DNA of 41,673 nt, from assembly GCA_003252075.1 (NCBI GenBank), contig QKDO01000127.1, forward strand, positions 1-41,673, in the 5' to 3' direction. The notes under the pieces are model-generated. The model was not told where the DNA came from, did no database searches, and was given only the letters and a program-made list of their open reading frames with translations. A program made the translations under genes and the position numbers. Position 1 is the first letter of the stretch, and every line of letters begins with the position of its first letter. Positions 8,791-17,861 of this stretch are shown here, piece after piece. This stretch comes from Nitrospirota bacterium. GTDB lineage: Bacteria > Nitrospirota > Thermodesulfovibrionia > Thermodesulfovibrionales > UBA6898.

Positions 8791-10218
8791 ATGAATGTCC
8801 TTATCATAAACACGAATCGTAACCATTTCCCCATGCCGGTCATCCCGATAGGTGCCTGTATGGTTGCTGAATCTGCCAGTCGCGCAGGACACGCTGTGCA
8901 GTTCATGGACTTGGCATTTTACAAAGACCCTTTGCAGGAGATACTAACCGCGCTAGGGAAAAATAAGCCGGATGTCGTGGGGCTTTCGGTAAGAAATATT
9001 GATAATAACGACATCCAATCCCCGGTTTTTTTTGTTAAAGGCGTTGCTGGTATCGTTGATGTTATCCGTTCGGTGACGTCTGCGCCTATTGTCATGGGGG
9101 GTGCTGCAGTCTCTGTGATGCCAGAGGAACTGCTCCGTTACACGGGCGCGTCCGTGGCGGTGCTCGGCGACGGCGAAGCCGTTTTCCCCCGGCTTCTTGC
9201 GGAATTATCCCGGGGGCGACCGCCCGCTACAGTTCCGGGGGCCGCATGGCTCGAACAGGGTGAATTCAGGGTCAATGCCTGCCTCTCATCGGAAAACGGA
9301 TTCTCCTGTGCCTCGCCTGACTTTTCGCGCTGGATTCATCTGAAGGCATATCTCTCGCGCCTGTCTACAATTCCGGTCCAGACCAAGCTGGGATGTAAGT
9401 TTGCCTGTGTTTACTGCACATACCGAAAAATAGAAGGCAGCAGGTACCGGCTGAGCCATCCCGATGATGCCGCTGAGAACATCTGCAGGCTGGCTTCGCA
9501 CGGTCTCCGCCGTATCGAATTTGTCGATAATGTATTTAACAGTCCCTATGAGCATGCCCTGGAGATCTGCGAAAGTATCGCCCGGATTCAACCGGATGTG
9601 TCGCTCCAGAGTCTTGAATTGAATCCCCTTTTTATTGACGATGCGCTTCTTTCGGGGATGGAACGGGCGGGTTTTTCCGGCATAGGCATTACCGTGGAAA
9701 GCGCATCGGACAGCGTACTGGAAGGGCTGAAAAAAGGGTTTACTGCTGCGCACGTGTATAAGGCTGCAGAAGTGATCCGCCGCCATGCGCTCCCCTGCGT
9801 CTGGATATTTATGATGGGAGGCCCAAACGAAACAGAGGAGACGGTTATGGAAACGATACGGTTTGCGGAGACCGCTATCCGGCCGCAGGATGTTGCGTTT
9901 TTCGGAATCGGTATACGTATATATCCCGGGACGGACCTGGAAGTGATCGCAAGGGAGCAGAGGCTTCTCGCGCTCCCGCAGAGCGGGATGCTTGAGCCGG
10001 TCTTTTATGTTTCCCCGGCCGTTTCCTACGACTGGATGCTGAAACAGGTGCAGACGGCCATGAACGGACACATGAACTTTATGAATTCCGCATCACTGAG
10101 TCTGCCGGTACTTTTGCCTATCCAGCGCGTGGCGTACAAACTGGGGGTGACTTCTCCTCTCTGGAAGTATACCCGTGTCATACGACGGGGGCTGAGATCA
10201 CTCGGTATGGATGCATGA
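8791..10218 (+). CDS. B12-binding-domain radical SAM protein
   Basis: The N-terminal 180 residues form a Rossmann-like cobalamin-binding module (MNVLIINTNR, VVGLSVRN, VMGGAAVSV, VLGDGEAVFP), followed by a radical SAM barrel with Cys202-xxx-Cys206-xx-Cys209 (CKFACVYC) and FMMGGPNETEETV. The DxHxxG lower-ligand motif of classical B12 proteins is absent (DLAFYKD at that place), so cobalamin would bind without a His ligand, as in many B12 radical SAM methylases. The reaction is unknown: methyl transfer or another radical step on a lipid or polyketide is plausible. Its stop overlaps the start of the type III polyketide synthase gene by four bases (ATGA), so the two are translationally coupled and probably act on the same product. 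Confidence 0.85.
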   Translation: MNVLIINTNRNHFPMPVIPIGACMVAESASRAGHAVQFMDLAFYKDPLQEILTALGKNKPDVVGLSVRNIDNNDIQSPVFFVKGVAGIVDVIRSVTSAPIVMGGAAVSVMPEELLRYTGASVAVLGDGEAVFPRLLAELSRGRPPATVPGAAWLEQGEFRVNACLSSENGFSCASPDFSRWIHLKAYLSRLSTIPVQTKLGCKFACVYCTYRKIEGSRYRLSHPDDAAENICRLASHGLRRIEFVDNVFNSPYEHALEICESIARIQPDVSLQSLELNPLFIDDALLSGMERAGFSGIGITVESASDSVLEGLKKGFTAAHVYKAAEVIRRHALPCVWIFMMGGPNETEETVMETIRFAETAIRPQDVAFFGIGIRIYPGTDLEVIAREQRLLALPQSGMLEPVFYVSPAVSYDWMLKQVQTAMNGHMNFMNSASLSLPVLLPIQRVAYKLGVTSPLWKYTRVIRRGLRSLGMDA

Positions 10219-11294
10219 ACATGCGGGACGGCGAAGAGATTGCGGACAATGCGCATATCGCGGCGGTAGCGGTGGCAACCCCCCCTCTCAGCCTTCCGCA
10301 GGCTGAGGCCGGAAGATATTTGACCGAACGCTACTCCCGTGCGCTGACCTCCCGGAATCTCTCACTCATGCAGGACCTCTTCTCCAATACGGCTATTCGC
10401 CGGCGTAGCTTCGCTTTTGAAAGAGCGGATGACCTCTTTACGGAAGACCTCGACGGACGAATCCGGCGGTTTACCCGCTGGGCGGTCGACCTTTCGGCAG
10501 AGGCGATAGAGAAGGCACTGGTGCAGGCCGGAACAGCGTGTAGTGATGTCTCGGGGCTTGTGGTAAACACCTGTACCGGGTACATCTGTCCTGGTATATC
10601 GACCTACCTTATAGAGAGGCTTGGACTCGACCGCGCCGTTCGGGTCTATGATCTTGTGGGGAGCGGGTGCGGGGGAGCGCTTCCGAACCTGGAGGTTGCT
10701 GAATCCCTGCTGGCGCGTACACCGCACCGGGTGGTGGTGAGCGCCTCTGTAGAGGTCTGCACTGCCACGTTTCAGATGGGAAATGATCTGAGCCTGCTTG
10801 TCTCCAACGCCCTCTTCGCTGACGGCGCAGCAGCAGCGGTTCTCTGGCGGGGCAAGCAGGGGCTTCAGCTCATCGCTTCGTCGAGCCGGTATGCGCCTGA
10901 GGACCGGGATGCCATTCGGTATGTACATAAGGACGGTCAACTGCATAATCAGCTCTCAACGAGACTTCCGCATCTTGTCAAGAAAGCGGTGGCGCAGGTA
11001 CTGAGGGACCTTCTCGAACCGCGGGACCTGCGTGTCGCTGATATCAGGCACTGGGCACTGCATACGGGCGGTGAGAAGATCATCAACTGCATCCGTGATG
11101 AGATAGGTTTGTCAGAGGAGCAACTGCTCCCGACACGCGCCATATTGTCCGCCTATGGTAACATGTCTTCGCCCACAGTCTGGTTCGTATTGAACAATAT
11201 TTTGGATAATGGCATGGACCATGGCGATTTCTGCGTCATGGTGGCATTCGGCGCAGGCCTCTCCGCACACGCTGTTCTTCTCAAAAAAGCATAA
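10215..11294 (+). CDS. Type III polyketide synthase (chalcone/stilbene synthase-like)
   Basis: The 359-residue protein carries the type III PKS triad: Cys152 in VGSGCGGALPN, His283 in WALHTGG and Asn316 in GNMSSPTVWFVL. The GNMSSP block is diagnostic for chalcone/stilbene and alkylresorcinol/alkylpyrone synthases and separates it from FabH. By family knowledge it extends an acyl-CoA or acyl-ACP starter with malonyl units and cyclises the chain; the starter cannot be read from the sequence. It overlaps the preceding B12 radical SAM gene by four bases, and a GT39-like glycosyltransferase follows 68 bases later. Together they suggest a small pathway for a modified, perhaps membrane-bound, phenolic lipid or pyrone. 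A second ATG at 10221 is an alternative start. Confidence 0.85.
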   Translation: MNMRDGEEIADNAHIAAVAVATPPLSLPQAEAGRYLTERYSRALTSRNLSLMQDLFSNTAIRRRSFAFERADDLFTEDLDGRIRRFTRWAVDLSAEAIEKALVQAGTACSDVSGLVVNTCTGYICPGISTYLIERLGLDRAVRVYDLVGSGCGGALPNLEVAESLLARTPHRVVVSASVEVCTATFQMGNDLSLLVSNALFADGAAAAVLWRGKQGLQLIASSSRYAPEDRDAIRYVHKDGQLHNQLSTRLPHLVKKAVAQVLRDLLEPRDLRVADIRHWALHTGGEKIINCIRDEIGLSEEQLLPTRAILSAYGNMSSPTVWFVLNNILDNGMDHGDFCVMVAFGAGLSAHAVLLKKA

Positions 11295-11362
11295 CTGACG
11301 GGTCACAAAAGGGGAGGTCTATCAAAAATACGCTGCTATCGGTATGATGGTACATTATAGCA

Positions 11363-13078
11363 TTGAAAGGACTCTTCCTGAAAATATCCCTGTTCAAATC
11401 GCGGCGGGCAGACACCGTATCACTACCACACAAAAAGGCGCAGACCGTGCTGCACAGTCTGCTGATATGCTGCATCACGCTGGCAATATACATGCCGCTC
11501 ATTGGCGATAACCCATGGAACGGCAATGAGCCTACCCGTGTTGCCGTTGCCCAGGATATGCTTCGGACCGGCAACTGGATCGTGCCCGTGCTGCACGGCA
11601 AACAGTACCTGACAAAACCGCCGTTGATGAACTGGCTTATCGCAGCGAGCGGCATGATCTTCGGCAGGATCACGGAATGGGCATCGCGATTGCCTTCCGT
11701 GCTGGCCATGATGGCAACCGGTCTGGTCGTTTATTTCATGACGCGGGCGTGGCTCGATCAGGACAGTAGATTTTTTGCCGCGCTTGCCGCCATCAGCATG
11801 ACCGGCCTGGTGAAAAAGGGCATGTCCGCAGAGATCGATGCCCTGTTCATCCTGTTTGTTACAGTCATCCTGCTGATCTGGCTGAATGGATATACAAAAG
11901 GATGGCGGCCGGTCGTTTTGTGGGGGATATCGCTGTTCCTGGTCGGAGTTGCATTTCTTACCAAAGGGCCGCATGCTGCCGTATTTTTTTATGTCACCGT
12001 GGCTGTCTATCTGCTTTTGCGGAAGCGGTTTTCTTATTTCTTTTCCGGAGCCCATGTTGTCGGTATTCTTGTAGCTGCCGCCGTCCTGCTTATATACCTG
12101 AGCGCCGTTCTGCGGGAGATACCGTTCAGCGCCTACTTGGGCATGTGGAAGACGCAGATCGTATCCCGGGGAGAAAGCAGCCATGCCACAGGCTTTCTGC
12201 AACACCTTATCACGTATCCCCTTGACGCTGCAATGTCCTTCATGCCATGGGCGCTTCTTGTCCTGCCGGTTCTTCTGAATCGTGATCTTCGGCAGCATGC
12301 GCGCACGGTACTGGATAATGAGCTGGTTGTCTTTTCCCTGGTCATGATTACGGCGAACTTCCCCCTGTACTGGCTTCTCCCCAACGCCTACGTACGCTAC
12401 GTTCTTCCTGCAGGACCGTTCATTGCCATAGTCCTTGCTCCGCTTGCGGCATCCTATGTTTCTCTGTTCAGGGATCGGCCGCGGGAAAACGGTTTCGTGA
12501 TGAAGGGGATGAGGGGTGCGGCCATGCTGGTATGCTGTGCAGCGCCTGCCATCGTCGGAGTCGCTTTGGCGAGAGGTATGCAGCTTTCCTTTCCCCTTGT
12601 GGTAGCGGTTATTCTGATCGTTCTGAGCTCCGGCGCTATTGTCCTGAGGCCTGCAGTCATCACCCCCCGACACCTCGTCATCCTTATTGCTCTCTGGGTT
12701 GGGTTATTCAGTCTTCTTTTTGCGGACATGAACATACAGAACATGGTCATGCGGGGGGAATCGCCGCGGCGGGCGGCCAGGTATATAGAACGTCGCATAC
12801 CTCCCGGCATCGAGAAAGTATATGAAATAGGCGGCCGGCGGATACTGGGAGTGACCTGTTATCTCGACCGTGAGGTCGTTGCAGCGGATGACTTTAGGCA
12901 GCTGGAGGATATTCGTCCGGAGGAGCAGGTCTATTTCCTGTTTGATACCGACTTTCTAAAAGAACTAAACCATGAGCAGCAGGCCTCTTATGACAGGATG
13001 CAGTGGGAGAAACTGAGCTCAAGTACCTTTGAGCGGGGCGATAATGAGATCGTGCTGGGACGGCTGAAGCGCCGATGA
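11363..13078 (+). CDS. GT39/ArnT-like integral membrane glycosyltransferase
   Basis: The 571-residue protein has about a dozen hydrophobic segments. After the first segment it has PLIGDNPWNGNEPTRVAVAQ, corresponding to the acidic first loop (D/E near the N-terminus) of ArnT/PMT-type (GT39, GT-C fold) enzymes, which transfer sugars from polyprenyl-phosphate donors at the outer face of the inner membrane. A soluble C-terminal domain follows from about residue 460. The start is a TTG without a clear ribosome site and should be treated as provisional. Its acceptor may be lipid A or the product of the adjacent polyketide synthase; position supports the latter only weakly. Confidence 0.75.
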   Translation: MKGLFLKISLFKSRRADTVSLPHKKAQTVLHSLLICCITLAIYMPLIGDNPWNGNEPTRVAVAQDMLRTGNWIVPVLHGKQYLTKPPLMNWLIAASGMIFGRITEWASRLPSVLAMMATGLVVYFMTRAWLDQDSRFFAALAAISMTGLVKKGMSAEIDALFILFVTVILLIWLNGYTKGWRPVVLWGISLFLVGVAFLTKGPHAAVFFYVTVAVYLLLRKRFSYFFSGAHVVGILVAAAVLLIYLSAVLREIPFSAYLGMWKTQIVSRGESSHATGFLQHLITYPLDAAMSFMPWALLVLPVLLNRDLRQHARTVLDNELVVFSLVMITANFPLYWLLPNAYVRYVLPAGPFIAIVLAPLAASYVSLFRDRPRENGFVMKGMRGAAMLVCCAAPAIVGVALARGMQLSFPLVVAVILIVLSSGAIVLRPAVITPRHLVILIALWVGLFSLLFADMNIQNMVMRGESPRRAARYIERRIPPGIEKVYEIGGRRILGVTCYLDREVVAADDFRQLEDIRPEEQVYFLFDTDFLKELNHEQQASYDRMQWEKLSSSTFERGDNEIVLGRLKRR

Positions 13079-13120
13079 CCAGAAGTCGATCGATGGCGCC
13101 AGACCGGTCGATGCCGCATA

Positions 13121-13837
13121 TCATATGCTGATAAGGCCCTCCACGCGGTCACGCATGAGGTCGGACCAGATATTTTCAGCCGGCAGGTCAAAGAGGTACT
13201 TTGCGTCTGCCGGCATAACCTTCCACTGGCCACGTGCGACTTCCGCAGCAAGCTGCCCCGGGCCCCATCCGGCATATCCGGCATAGACGCGGAAGCGGTC
13301 ATCTGCATCGTGCTTTTCAATCAGCCCCTCGAGGACGGGCCTGCTCGCTGTTATATATACATTGCCGAATATCCGCTCTGCGCCGGCAATACTGATCCGC
13401 AGCCGCATCAAGCAGATCATCTCCTGCATGGCCACCGGGCCGCCCTGATAGACGAACTGTTCTTTCCCCAGTTTTTCCTCCCTGTCCGGGAAGAGGTGCG
13501 AGAGCTTGAACTCCGACGGCCGGTTGATCACGATACCTGCAGAGCCCCGGGCATCGTGCCGGATCATGAGAATGACGGCCTGCCGGAAGCGAGGATCAGT
13601 CATCATGCGGTCCGCAACGAGGAACGTCCCTGCGGAAACCTGCTGATCGGAACCGGTCCGCCCGAGCGAGATGCGATGCTGGTGCTGTTTATGCGACAGT
13701 CCGCCGGATGATATTTGGACAACAACTAAGGTGAGTAGAAGTATAACCAACAGGAAGGGGATGCGGGACAGGCAGGATATGATTTTCGATCTGCCTGCAG
13801 ATGTTGTCATCTTGGGCATTGCGCGCAACATCTTCAT
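13121..13837 (-). CDS. YqgE/AlgH (UPF0301) family protein with an N-terminal membrane segment
   Basis: The UPF0301 domain starts about residue 66 (AGTFLVADRMMTDPRFRQAVILM) and includes SAGIVINRPSEFKL, YQGGPV and YAGYAGWGPGQL, all typical of the family. Usual members are about 180-190 residues and soluble; this one is 238 residues and carries an extra N-terminus with a strongly hydrophobic run (about 27-44), which predicts membrane anchoring. Function in the family is poorly defined (possible regulator). A -10-like TACAAT ends five bases before the first ATG, implying a leaderless message and supporting that start. Confidence 0.9.
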   Translation of the reverse strand: MKMLRAMPKMTTSAGRSKIISCLSRIPFLLVILLLTLVVVQISSGGLSHKQHQHRISLGRTGSDQQVSAGTFLVADRMMTDPRFRQAVILMIRHDARGSAGIVINRPSEFKLSHLFPDREEKLGKEQFVYQGGPVAMQEMICLMRLRISIAGAERIFGNVYITASRPVLEGLIEKHDADDRFRVYAGYAGWGPGQLAAEVARGQWKVMPADAKYLFDLPAENIWSDLMRDRVEGLISI

Positions 13838-13842
13838 GGCCT

Positions 13843-13848
13843 ATTGTA
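13843..13848 (-). promoter_or_regulatory. Candidate -10 element of the algH-like gene
   Basis: On the minus strand TACAAT is followed by AGGCC and the ATG at 13837. The spacing is the same as at recD2 and predicts transcription starting at the start codon. There is no Shine-Dalgarno sequence. Confidence 0.45.
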
Positions 13849-13912
13849 GCACTATGTGAAGAATGTTCTCACGGATGGCGTGGCAGGCGCCCATTTTTCG
13901 GGAATAGGGCTA

Positions 13913-14656
13913 TCAGCATGGGCAGAGTTTCTGCTCACATAATCCTATCCGGTACGAGACAAGCTGTTCAACCTCCGCAGCGAAAGGGTGCCGGACGATC
14001 TCGGCCGGTGTGCCGGCCTGGATTACGCGCCCTGATGAATAGACGATCATGCGGTCTGCTATCCCGCATGCCTCGTTCAGGTCGTGGGTTATGAGGACTA
14101 CCGGTATGGAGAGTTCCTGCTGGACTTCCTTGACAAGTTGCTGCATCTCTGCACGCACCGGCGCATCGAGCGCCGAGAAGGGTTCGTCGAGGAGCAGCGC
14201 CTTAGGATGCCGCATCAGTGCACGCGCTAAGGCAACGCGCTGCTGCTGTCCTCCCGAAATCTGGGAAGGAAATCTGCCTTCCAGTCCGGAAAGGTGGAAG
14301 CGACGAACCAGCATCCTTGCTTCACCGTCCAGGAGTTTTCTGTTCTTGCCGTGGCCTCCGAAACGGATGTTCTCCATCACGGTCATATGGGGGAAAAGTG
14401 CGAGATCCTGGAACACATAGCCAAGCGAACGCTCCTGCGGAGATAAATCCGTGCCGGAGGGTCGTTCGAACAAGACCCTGTTGTCGAGCGTAATCAGACC
14501 TCTATCAGGCACCATCACTCCGGCGATCATGCGGAAAGTCATGGATTTGCCTGCCCCGGAGAAGCCAAAGAGCACTGCAAGCTCGTTGCCCACTTCCCAG
14601 GAGACATCGAGGGTAAATCCCGGCAGAACCTTTGAGATGGAGACCTGAAGCGTCAT
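13913..14656 (-). CDS. modC: Molybdate ABC transporter ATP-binding protein ModC (short form)
   Basis: The 247-residue ATPase has Walker A GFSGAGKS (about 33-40), Q-loop [14 protein letters not shown], signature SGGQQQR, Walker [13 protein letters not shown] and switch His in LITHDLNEA. The ATG at 14656 overlaps the modB stop by four bases; a longer frame upstream is only a shadow of modB. Classical ModC proteins have about 100 extra C-terminal residues forming a TOBE/MOP molybdate-sensing domain, which is missing here, so transport is probably not trans-inhibited through this subunit. It is the last gene of the nifB-hesA-modABC series. Confidence 0.9.
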   Translation of the reverse strand: MTLQVSISKVLPGFTLDVSWEVGNELAVLFGFSGAGKSMTFRMIAGVMVPDRGLITLDNRVLFERPSGTDLSPQERSLGYVFQDLALFPHMTVMENIRFGGHGKNRKLLDGEARMLVRRFHLSGLEGRFPSQISGGQQQRVALARALMRHPKALLLDEPFSALDAPVRAEMQQLVKEVQQELSIPVVLITHDLNEACGIADRMIVYSSGRVIQAGTPAEIVRHPFAAEVEQLVSYRIGLCEQKLCPC

Positions 14657-15327
14657 ATGACGGCCTTTTTTCCGTAGATGTTGGCGATATACAGGAATGC
14701 GCCGGAGATCACGGTAAAGACTGCGACGAGGATATGCGCGCTGCTCCATTCCCCGCTTCCCGCTAGGGTATAAATGGCCAGCGGCATGGTGTCGGTCCTG
14801 CCCGGAATATTACCAGCCAGCATGAGCGTAGCGCCGAACTCACCCATTGCACGGGCGAACGACAACACGGTTCCCGCGATGATCCCTTTCTTCGCCAGAG
14901 GCAGGATCACCTTCACTGCCGTTGTGAAGCGAGAATGGCCGAGCGTGTATGCAGCCACAATAATGTTGCGATCGACCGACTCGATGGCTGCCCGGGCCGT
15001 TTTGATCATGAGGGGAAGGGCTACTACGAAGGATGCGATTACCGCGGCCTGCCAAGTGAACATCACGGACCAACCGGTTGCCTCGAAGACCGGCCTGCCG
15101 AAAAGACCGTTCCTGCCGAAGAGGAGGATGAGATAGTATCCCGTTACCGTGGGCGGCAGCACCAGCGGAAGGGTGAAGAGCATGTCCACTGCCTCTTTGC
15201 CCCGGAAGTCTTTCATGGCGAGCAGGTATGCAACAGCGAGACCTGCGACAAAGACGAGTAAGGTGGCTGCTGAAGCGACCTGCAGCGAAAGCCGCAGAGA
15301 GAACCATGCTGAACCGTCCATGATCAC
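14653..15327 (-). CDS. modB: Molybdate ABC transporter permease ModB
   Basis: The protein has 224 residues with five to six membrane segments and the binding-protein-dependent permease (EAA) loop near AYTLGHSRFTTAVKVILPLAKKGIIAG. The pattern FTLPLVLPPTVTGYYLILLFGRNG is characteristic of ModB/CysT-type permeases. It starts with GTG (15327) overlapping the modA stop by four bases, with an ATG two codons later as an alternative, and overlaps modC by four bases, so modABC are translationally coupled. It moves molybdate across the inner membrane for FeMo-cofactor synthesis. Confidence 0.93.
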   Translation of the reverse strand: MIMDGSAWFSLRLSLQVASAATLLVFVAGLAVAYLLAMKDFRGKEAVDMLFTLPLVLPPTVTGYYLILLFGRNGLFGRPVFEATGWSVMFTWQAAVIASFVVALPLMIKTARAAIESVDRNIIVAAYTLGHSRFTTAVKVILPLAKKGIIAGTVLSFARAMGEFGATLMLAGNIPGRTDTMPLAIYTLAGSGEWSSAHILVAVFTVISGAFLYIANIYGKKAVI

Positions 15328-16088
15328 GGTGTCACCCTGAAACCATACCGGGAAAGTATTTTTTTGCCGTCCTTCGAGGTCACGAGAGCGATAAAATCCC
15401 TCGCCGCTGTCTCAGCCTGGGTGCTCCTGACAACTGCGATAGCATAGACAACGGGGGCATGGACAGATTCCGGAGCTGCGGCCACAACCCGCAGTTCTGC
15501 CCTGCGAAGCGCTGCATCCGTGAGGAAGACGATGCCGGCATCGACCTCTCCGCGTGCAACGTAGTCTGCGACCTGCCGGACATGTTCGCAATAGATCAGT
15601 CTGTCCCTGACCGCTTCCCAAAGGTTGAGGCTCTTAAGCGTTTCGGCTGCATAGGAGCCTGCAGGGACAGTCGCGGGGTTGCCGGTGGCGATACGGCGAA
15701 CCCCGCTATTTTTCAGACTGGTAAACGACGAGATGCTGTCATGACTCTCCATTGCGGTGACCAGCACTATGGCGTTCCCGGCAAAGTTCCTGCGCGTTCC
15801 AGTGACTATGTCACCCTTTTGTTCGAGGCTCTCAATTTCCCTCGGGGATGCGGATGCAAAGACGTCGGTCGGCGCTCCGCTCGCTATTTGGCTCCGGAGC
15901 ACGCCTGAAGCGGCAAAATTGTTAGCGACCTTCATGCCCGGATGCCGGGCTTCAAACAATGTGGCGAACTCCTCGAACGGTGCCTTGAGGCTTGCCGCGG
16001 CAGAGACCGTGAGCTGCCCGGCAGCCGAGACAGCCGGCGCTGCAATTGCGATGACCATGAAAAGAAACCTGAATGCGGCGAGCGACAT
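15324..16088 (-). CDS. modA: Molybdate-binding periplasmic protein ModA
   Basis: The ATG at 16088 is fixed by a strong AGGAGGT seven bases upstream and gives a normal signal peptide ending near VSAAG. The mature protein opens LTVSAAASLKAPFEEFA, the ModA hallmark whose Ser residues bind the oxyanion, and continues with NFAASGVLRSQIASGAPTDVFASAS, GNAIVLV and ARGEVDAGIVF. Family knowledge: it captures molybdate (or tungstate) for ModBC. It starts 16 bases after the hesA-like gene in a run of co-directional genes headed by nifB, so its supply of Mo is probably induced with nitrogen fixation. Confidence 0.93.
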   Translation of the reverse strand: MSLAAFRFLFMVIAIAAPAVSAAGQLTVSAAASLKAPFEEFATLFEARHPGMKVANNFAASGVLRSQIASGAPTDVFASASPREIESLEQKGDIVTGTRRNFAGNAIVLVTAMESHDSISSFTSLKNSGVRRIATGNPATVPAGSYAAETLKSLNLWEAVRDRLIYCEHVRQVADYVARGEVDAGIVFLTDAALRRAELRVVAAAPESVHAPVVYAIAVVRSTQAETAARDFIALVTSKDGKKILSRYGFRVTP

Positions 16089-16104
16089 AATTGGCACCTC
16101 CTGT

Positions 16105-16902
16105 TCAGTTCTTTCTGCCGGCCGGGATGCCGCCGTCGGCCACACGCGATCTGTGCATTTTCCCGCCACAGACCGGGCAGTCGGGATCGAAACGGATCTT
16201 TACGTTCCGGAAAACCATATCATAGGCGTTGAAGACAAGCATTCTTTCGCCGAGCGGTCTTCCGTAACCAGTCAATACCTTGATGGCCTCCAGCGCCATC
16301 ATGCAGCCGAGCATACCGGACACCGCCCCGAAGACCGGAAACCCGAGTTCTTCCCATGCAGGATCATGCTCGGGAAATACGCAGTCGAGACAGGGTGTGG
16401 CACCAGGCATGACAGTGAAAAGGTACCCGTCCATGCCGTTCATGGCGGCCTCGACCATGGGTATCTCCTGCCTTATGCATGCCTCGTTGAGGATGCGGCG
16501 CTCGGGGAAGTTCGGACGCGCCGAGAGTGCTATGTCTGTGCGGTCGAGCAGCATGCCGGTATTTCCCGACGTTATCCTTTCGTTGAATATCTCTACTGCC
16601 ACATCAGGGTTCAACATCCTGATGCGGTCTTTCGCCTGTTCGACCCTCGGTTTTCCGATGTGGTCGTCGCGCATGAGCGTCTGACGGTTCATGTTCGACA
16701 GGGTAAGGTCGCCTGCGTGGGCGAGGCGCAATCCGCCGATGCCGGCCACAGCGAGATAGGTGGCTGCGGCGCCGCCGAGTCCGCCCACCCCGGCAATTAC
16801 TGCAGTAGATGCCCGCAACCGCTTCTGCTGCTGCAGGCCGTATCCTTCATGCATCAGCTGTCGCCGATAGCGTTCACGCTCCCGGTCGCTTAGTGTGATC
16901 AT
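16105..16902 (-). CDS. ThiF/MoeB/HesA-family E1-like adenylyltransferase
   Basis: The 265-residue protein has the ATP-binding loop GVGGLGG (38-44), the conserved SNMNRQTLM block, and two CxxC pairs (Cys171/Cys174 and Cys242/Cys245) for structural zinc. SARPNFPERRILN takes the place of the usual DNFxxR motif. Family members adenylate the C-terminus of small sulfur-carrier proteins (MoaD, ThiS). HesA-like versions are common in nif clusters and are thought to help metal or sulfur delivery for cofactor synthesis, though the exact role is unsettled. It lies between nifB and modA. No small ubiquitin-like partner is present nearby. Confidence 0.85.
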   Translation of the reverse strand: MITLSDRERERYRRQLMHEGYGLQQQKRLRASTAVIAGVGGLGGAAATYLAVAGIGGLRLAHAGDLTLSNMNRQTLMRDDHIGKPRVEQAKDRIRMLNPDVAVEIFNERITSGNTGMLLDRTDIALSARPNFPERRILNEACIRQEIPMVEAAMNGMDGYLFTVMPGATPCLDCVFPEHDPAWEELGFPVFGAVSGMLGCMMALEAIKVLTGYGRPLGERMLVFNAYDMVFRNVKIRFDPDCPVCGGKMHRSRVADGGIPAGRKN

Positions 16903-16946
16903 ATGACGCTCCGTTTTCTTCTGCGGACGCTGTTTCTTCGTGCGTC

Positions 16947-17837
16947 TCAGAGCATTTCACAGTATTCTTCCCCGATCCGCGCGTTCAGCACTTCCAGTTC
17001 CATGTCCCTGTCCTCCCCGAGCGTGCCGTAGGCATCGGCCCGGCACTGGCGGCAGTGGGTCATCTGTTCGATATGGGTCGCGCACCCGCCGCGCAGCTTG
17101 GCCACCGCCTCGGTCGACGGCCGCTGCAGTCCTGCAAATTCAGCCTGCGGGATGAGGGGGATGATGTTCATGATGTCGGCCCCTTTTGTTCCGGCCGACC
17201 ATGCAATGAGCGGAATCTCCGCGTCATTGACCCCGGGGATGAAGACCGTGTTCACTTTCACCATGAACCCTGCATCGATAGCGTTGGTTAGTCCCCGCTG
17301 CTGGTTGAGGACCAGTTGCGTGGCCGCCTCCCTTCCCGTGAGCTTCCTGCCGCGGTATACGACCCAGGCATAGATCCGCTCGGCCAGGGCTGGCGTGATC
17401 GCATTGATGGTGATCGTTATGCTCCTGACGCCCACCTGCATGAGGTCAGCTATGCGGTCCGGCAGGCAGAGACCATTGGTCGATACGCAGAGCGTAAGAT
17501 CAGGAAACTCCCGGTGGATAGCCGCCATGGTCTCGAAGGTCGCTTCATTGGCCAGCGGGTCTCCGGGGCCGGCTATGCCTACGACCGTGAGTTTGTCATT
17601 CCTGCCGGTCAACGCCCGGACCCGCTCAAGCGCTTCGCCGGGCGAAAGGACGCGGCTGGTAATGCCGGGCCGCGATTCGTTCGCGCAGTCGAACTTCCGG
17701 ATGCAGTAGCGGCACTGGATATTGCACGCCGGCGCTACCGGGATATGCACGCGGCCGAAACGGTGGTGGGCCTCCTTCGAAAAACAGGGATGGGAAAGCT
17801 TGATGTCCCGTGTGGTCTGCTGTCTCGCCGTAATCAT
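16947..17837 (-). CDS. nifB: NifB, radical SAM FeMo-cofactor core synthase (short form)
   Basis: The ATG at 17837 follows AGGAGGT by five bases and gives 296 residues. The N-terminus is typical of NifB: LSHPCFSKEAHHRFGRVH, then the radical SAM cysteines Cys38, Cys42 and Cys45 (CNIQCRYC), Cys51 in RKFDC and NESRPG. The C-terminal CATHIEQMTHCRQCRADA supplies further cluster ligands. It joins two 4Fe-4S units with a carbide to make NifB-co, the precursor handed to NifEN. It ends without the NifX-like domain found in many proteobacterial NifB proteins, as in short NifB of archaea and anaerobes. A sigma-54 promoter lies just upstream, and the hesA-like and modABC genes follow on the same strand. 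Confidence 0.96.
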   Translation of the reverse strand: MITARQQTTRDIKLSHPCFSKEAHHRFGRVHIPVAPACNIQCRYCIRKFDCANESRPGITSRVLSPGEALERVRALTGRNDKLTVVGIAGPGDPLANEATFETMAAIHREFPDLTLCVSTNGLCLPDRIADLMQVGVRSITITINAITPALAERIYAWVVYRGRKLTGREAATQLVLNQQRGLTNAIDAGFMVKVNTVFIPGVNDAEIPLIAWSAGTKGADIMNIIPLIPQAEFAGLQRPSTEAVAKLRGGCATHIEQMTHCRQCRADAYGTLGEDRDMELEVLNARIGEEYCEML

Positions 17838-17861
17838 GATGCACCTCCTGCCCATAATACA

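Noticed and set aside
10215-11294. Annotation as FabH (3-oxoacyl-ACP synthase III)
   Set aside because: The GNMSSP block around Asn316 and the spacing of Cys152 and His283 fit type III polyketide synthases better.
11423-12673. Open frame of about 416 codons on the minus strand opposite the GT39-like gene
   Set aside because: Its translation is highly charged and His/Gln-rich (complement of hydrophobic codons), with no fold signal, as expected from antisense of a membrane protein gene.
16947-17837. Possibility that the nifB-like gene is another radical SAM enzyme such as MoaA
   Set aside because: HPCFSKEAHHRFGRVH, RKFDC and NESRPG are specific to NifB, and the nif promoter and context agree.
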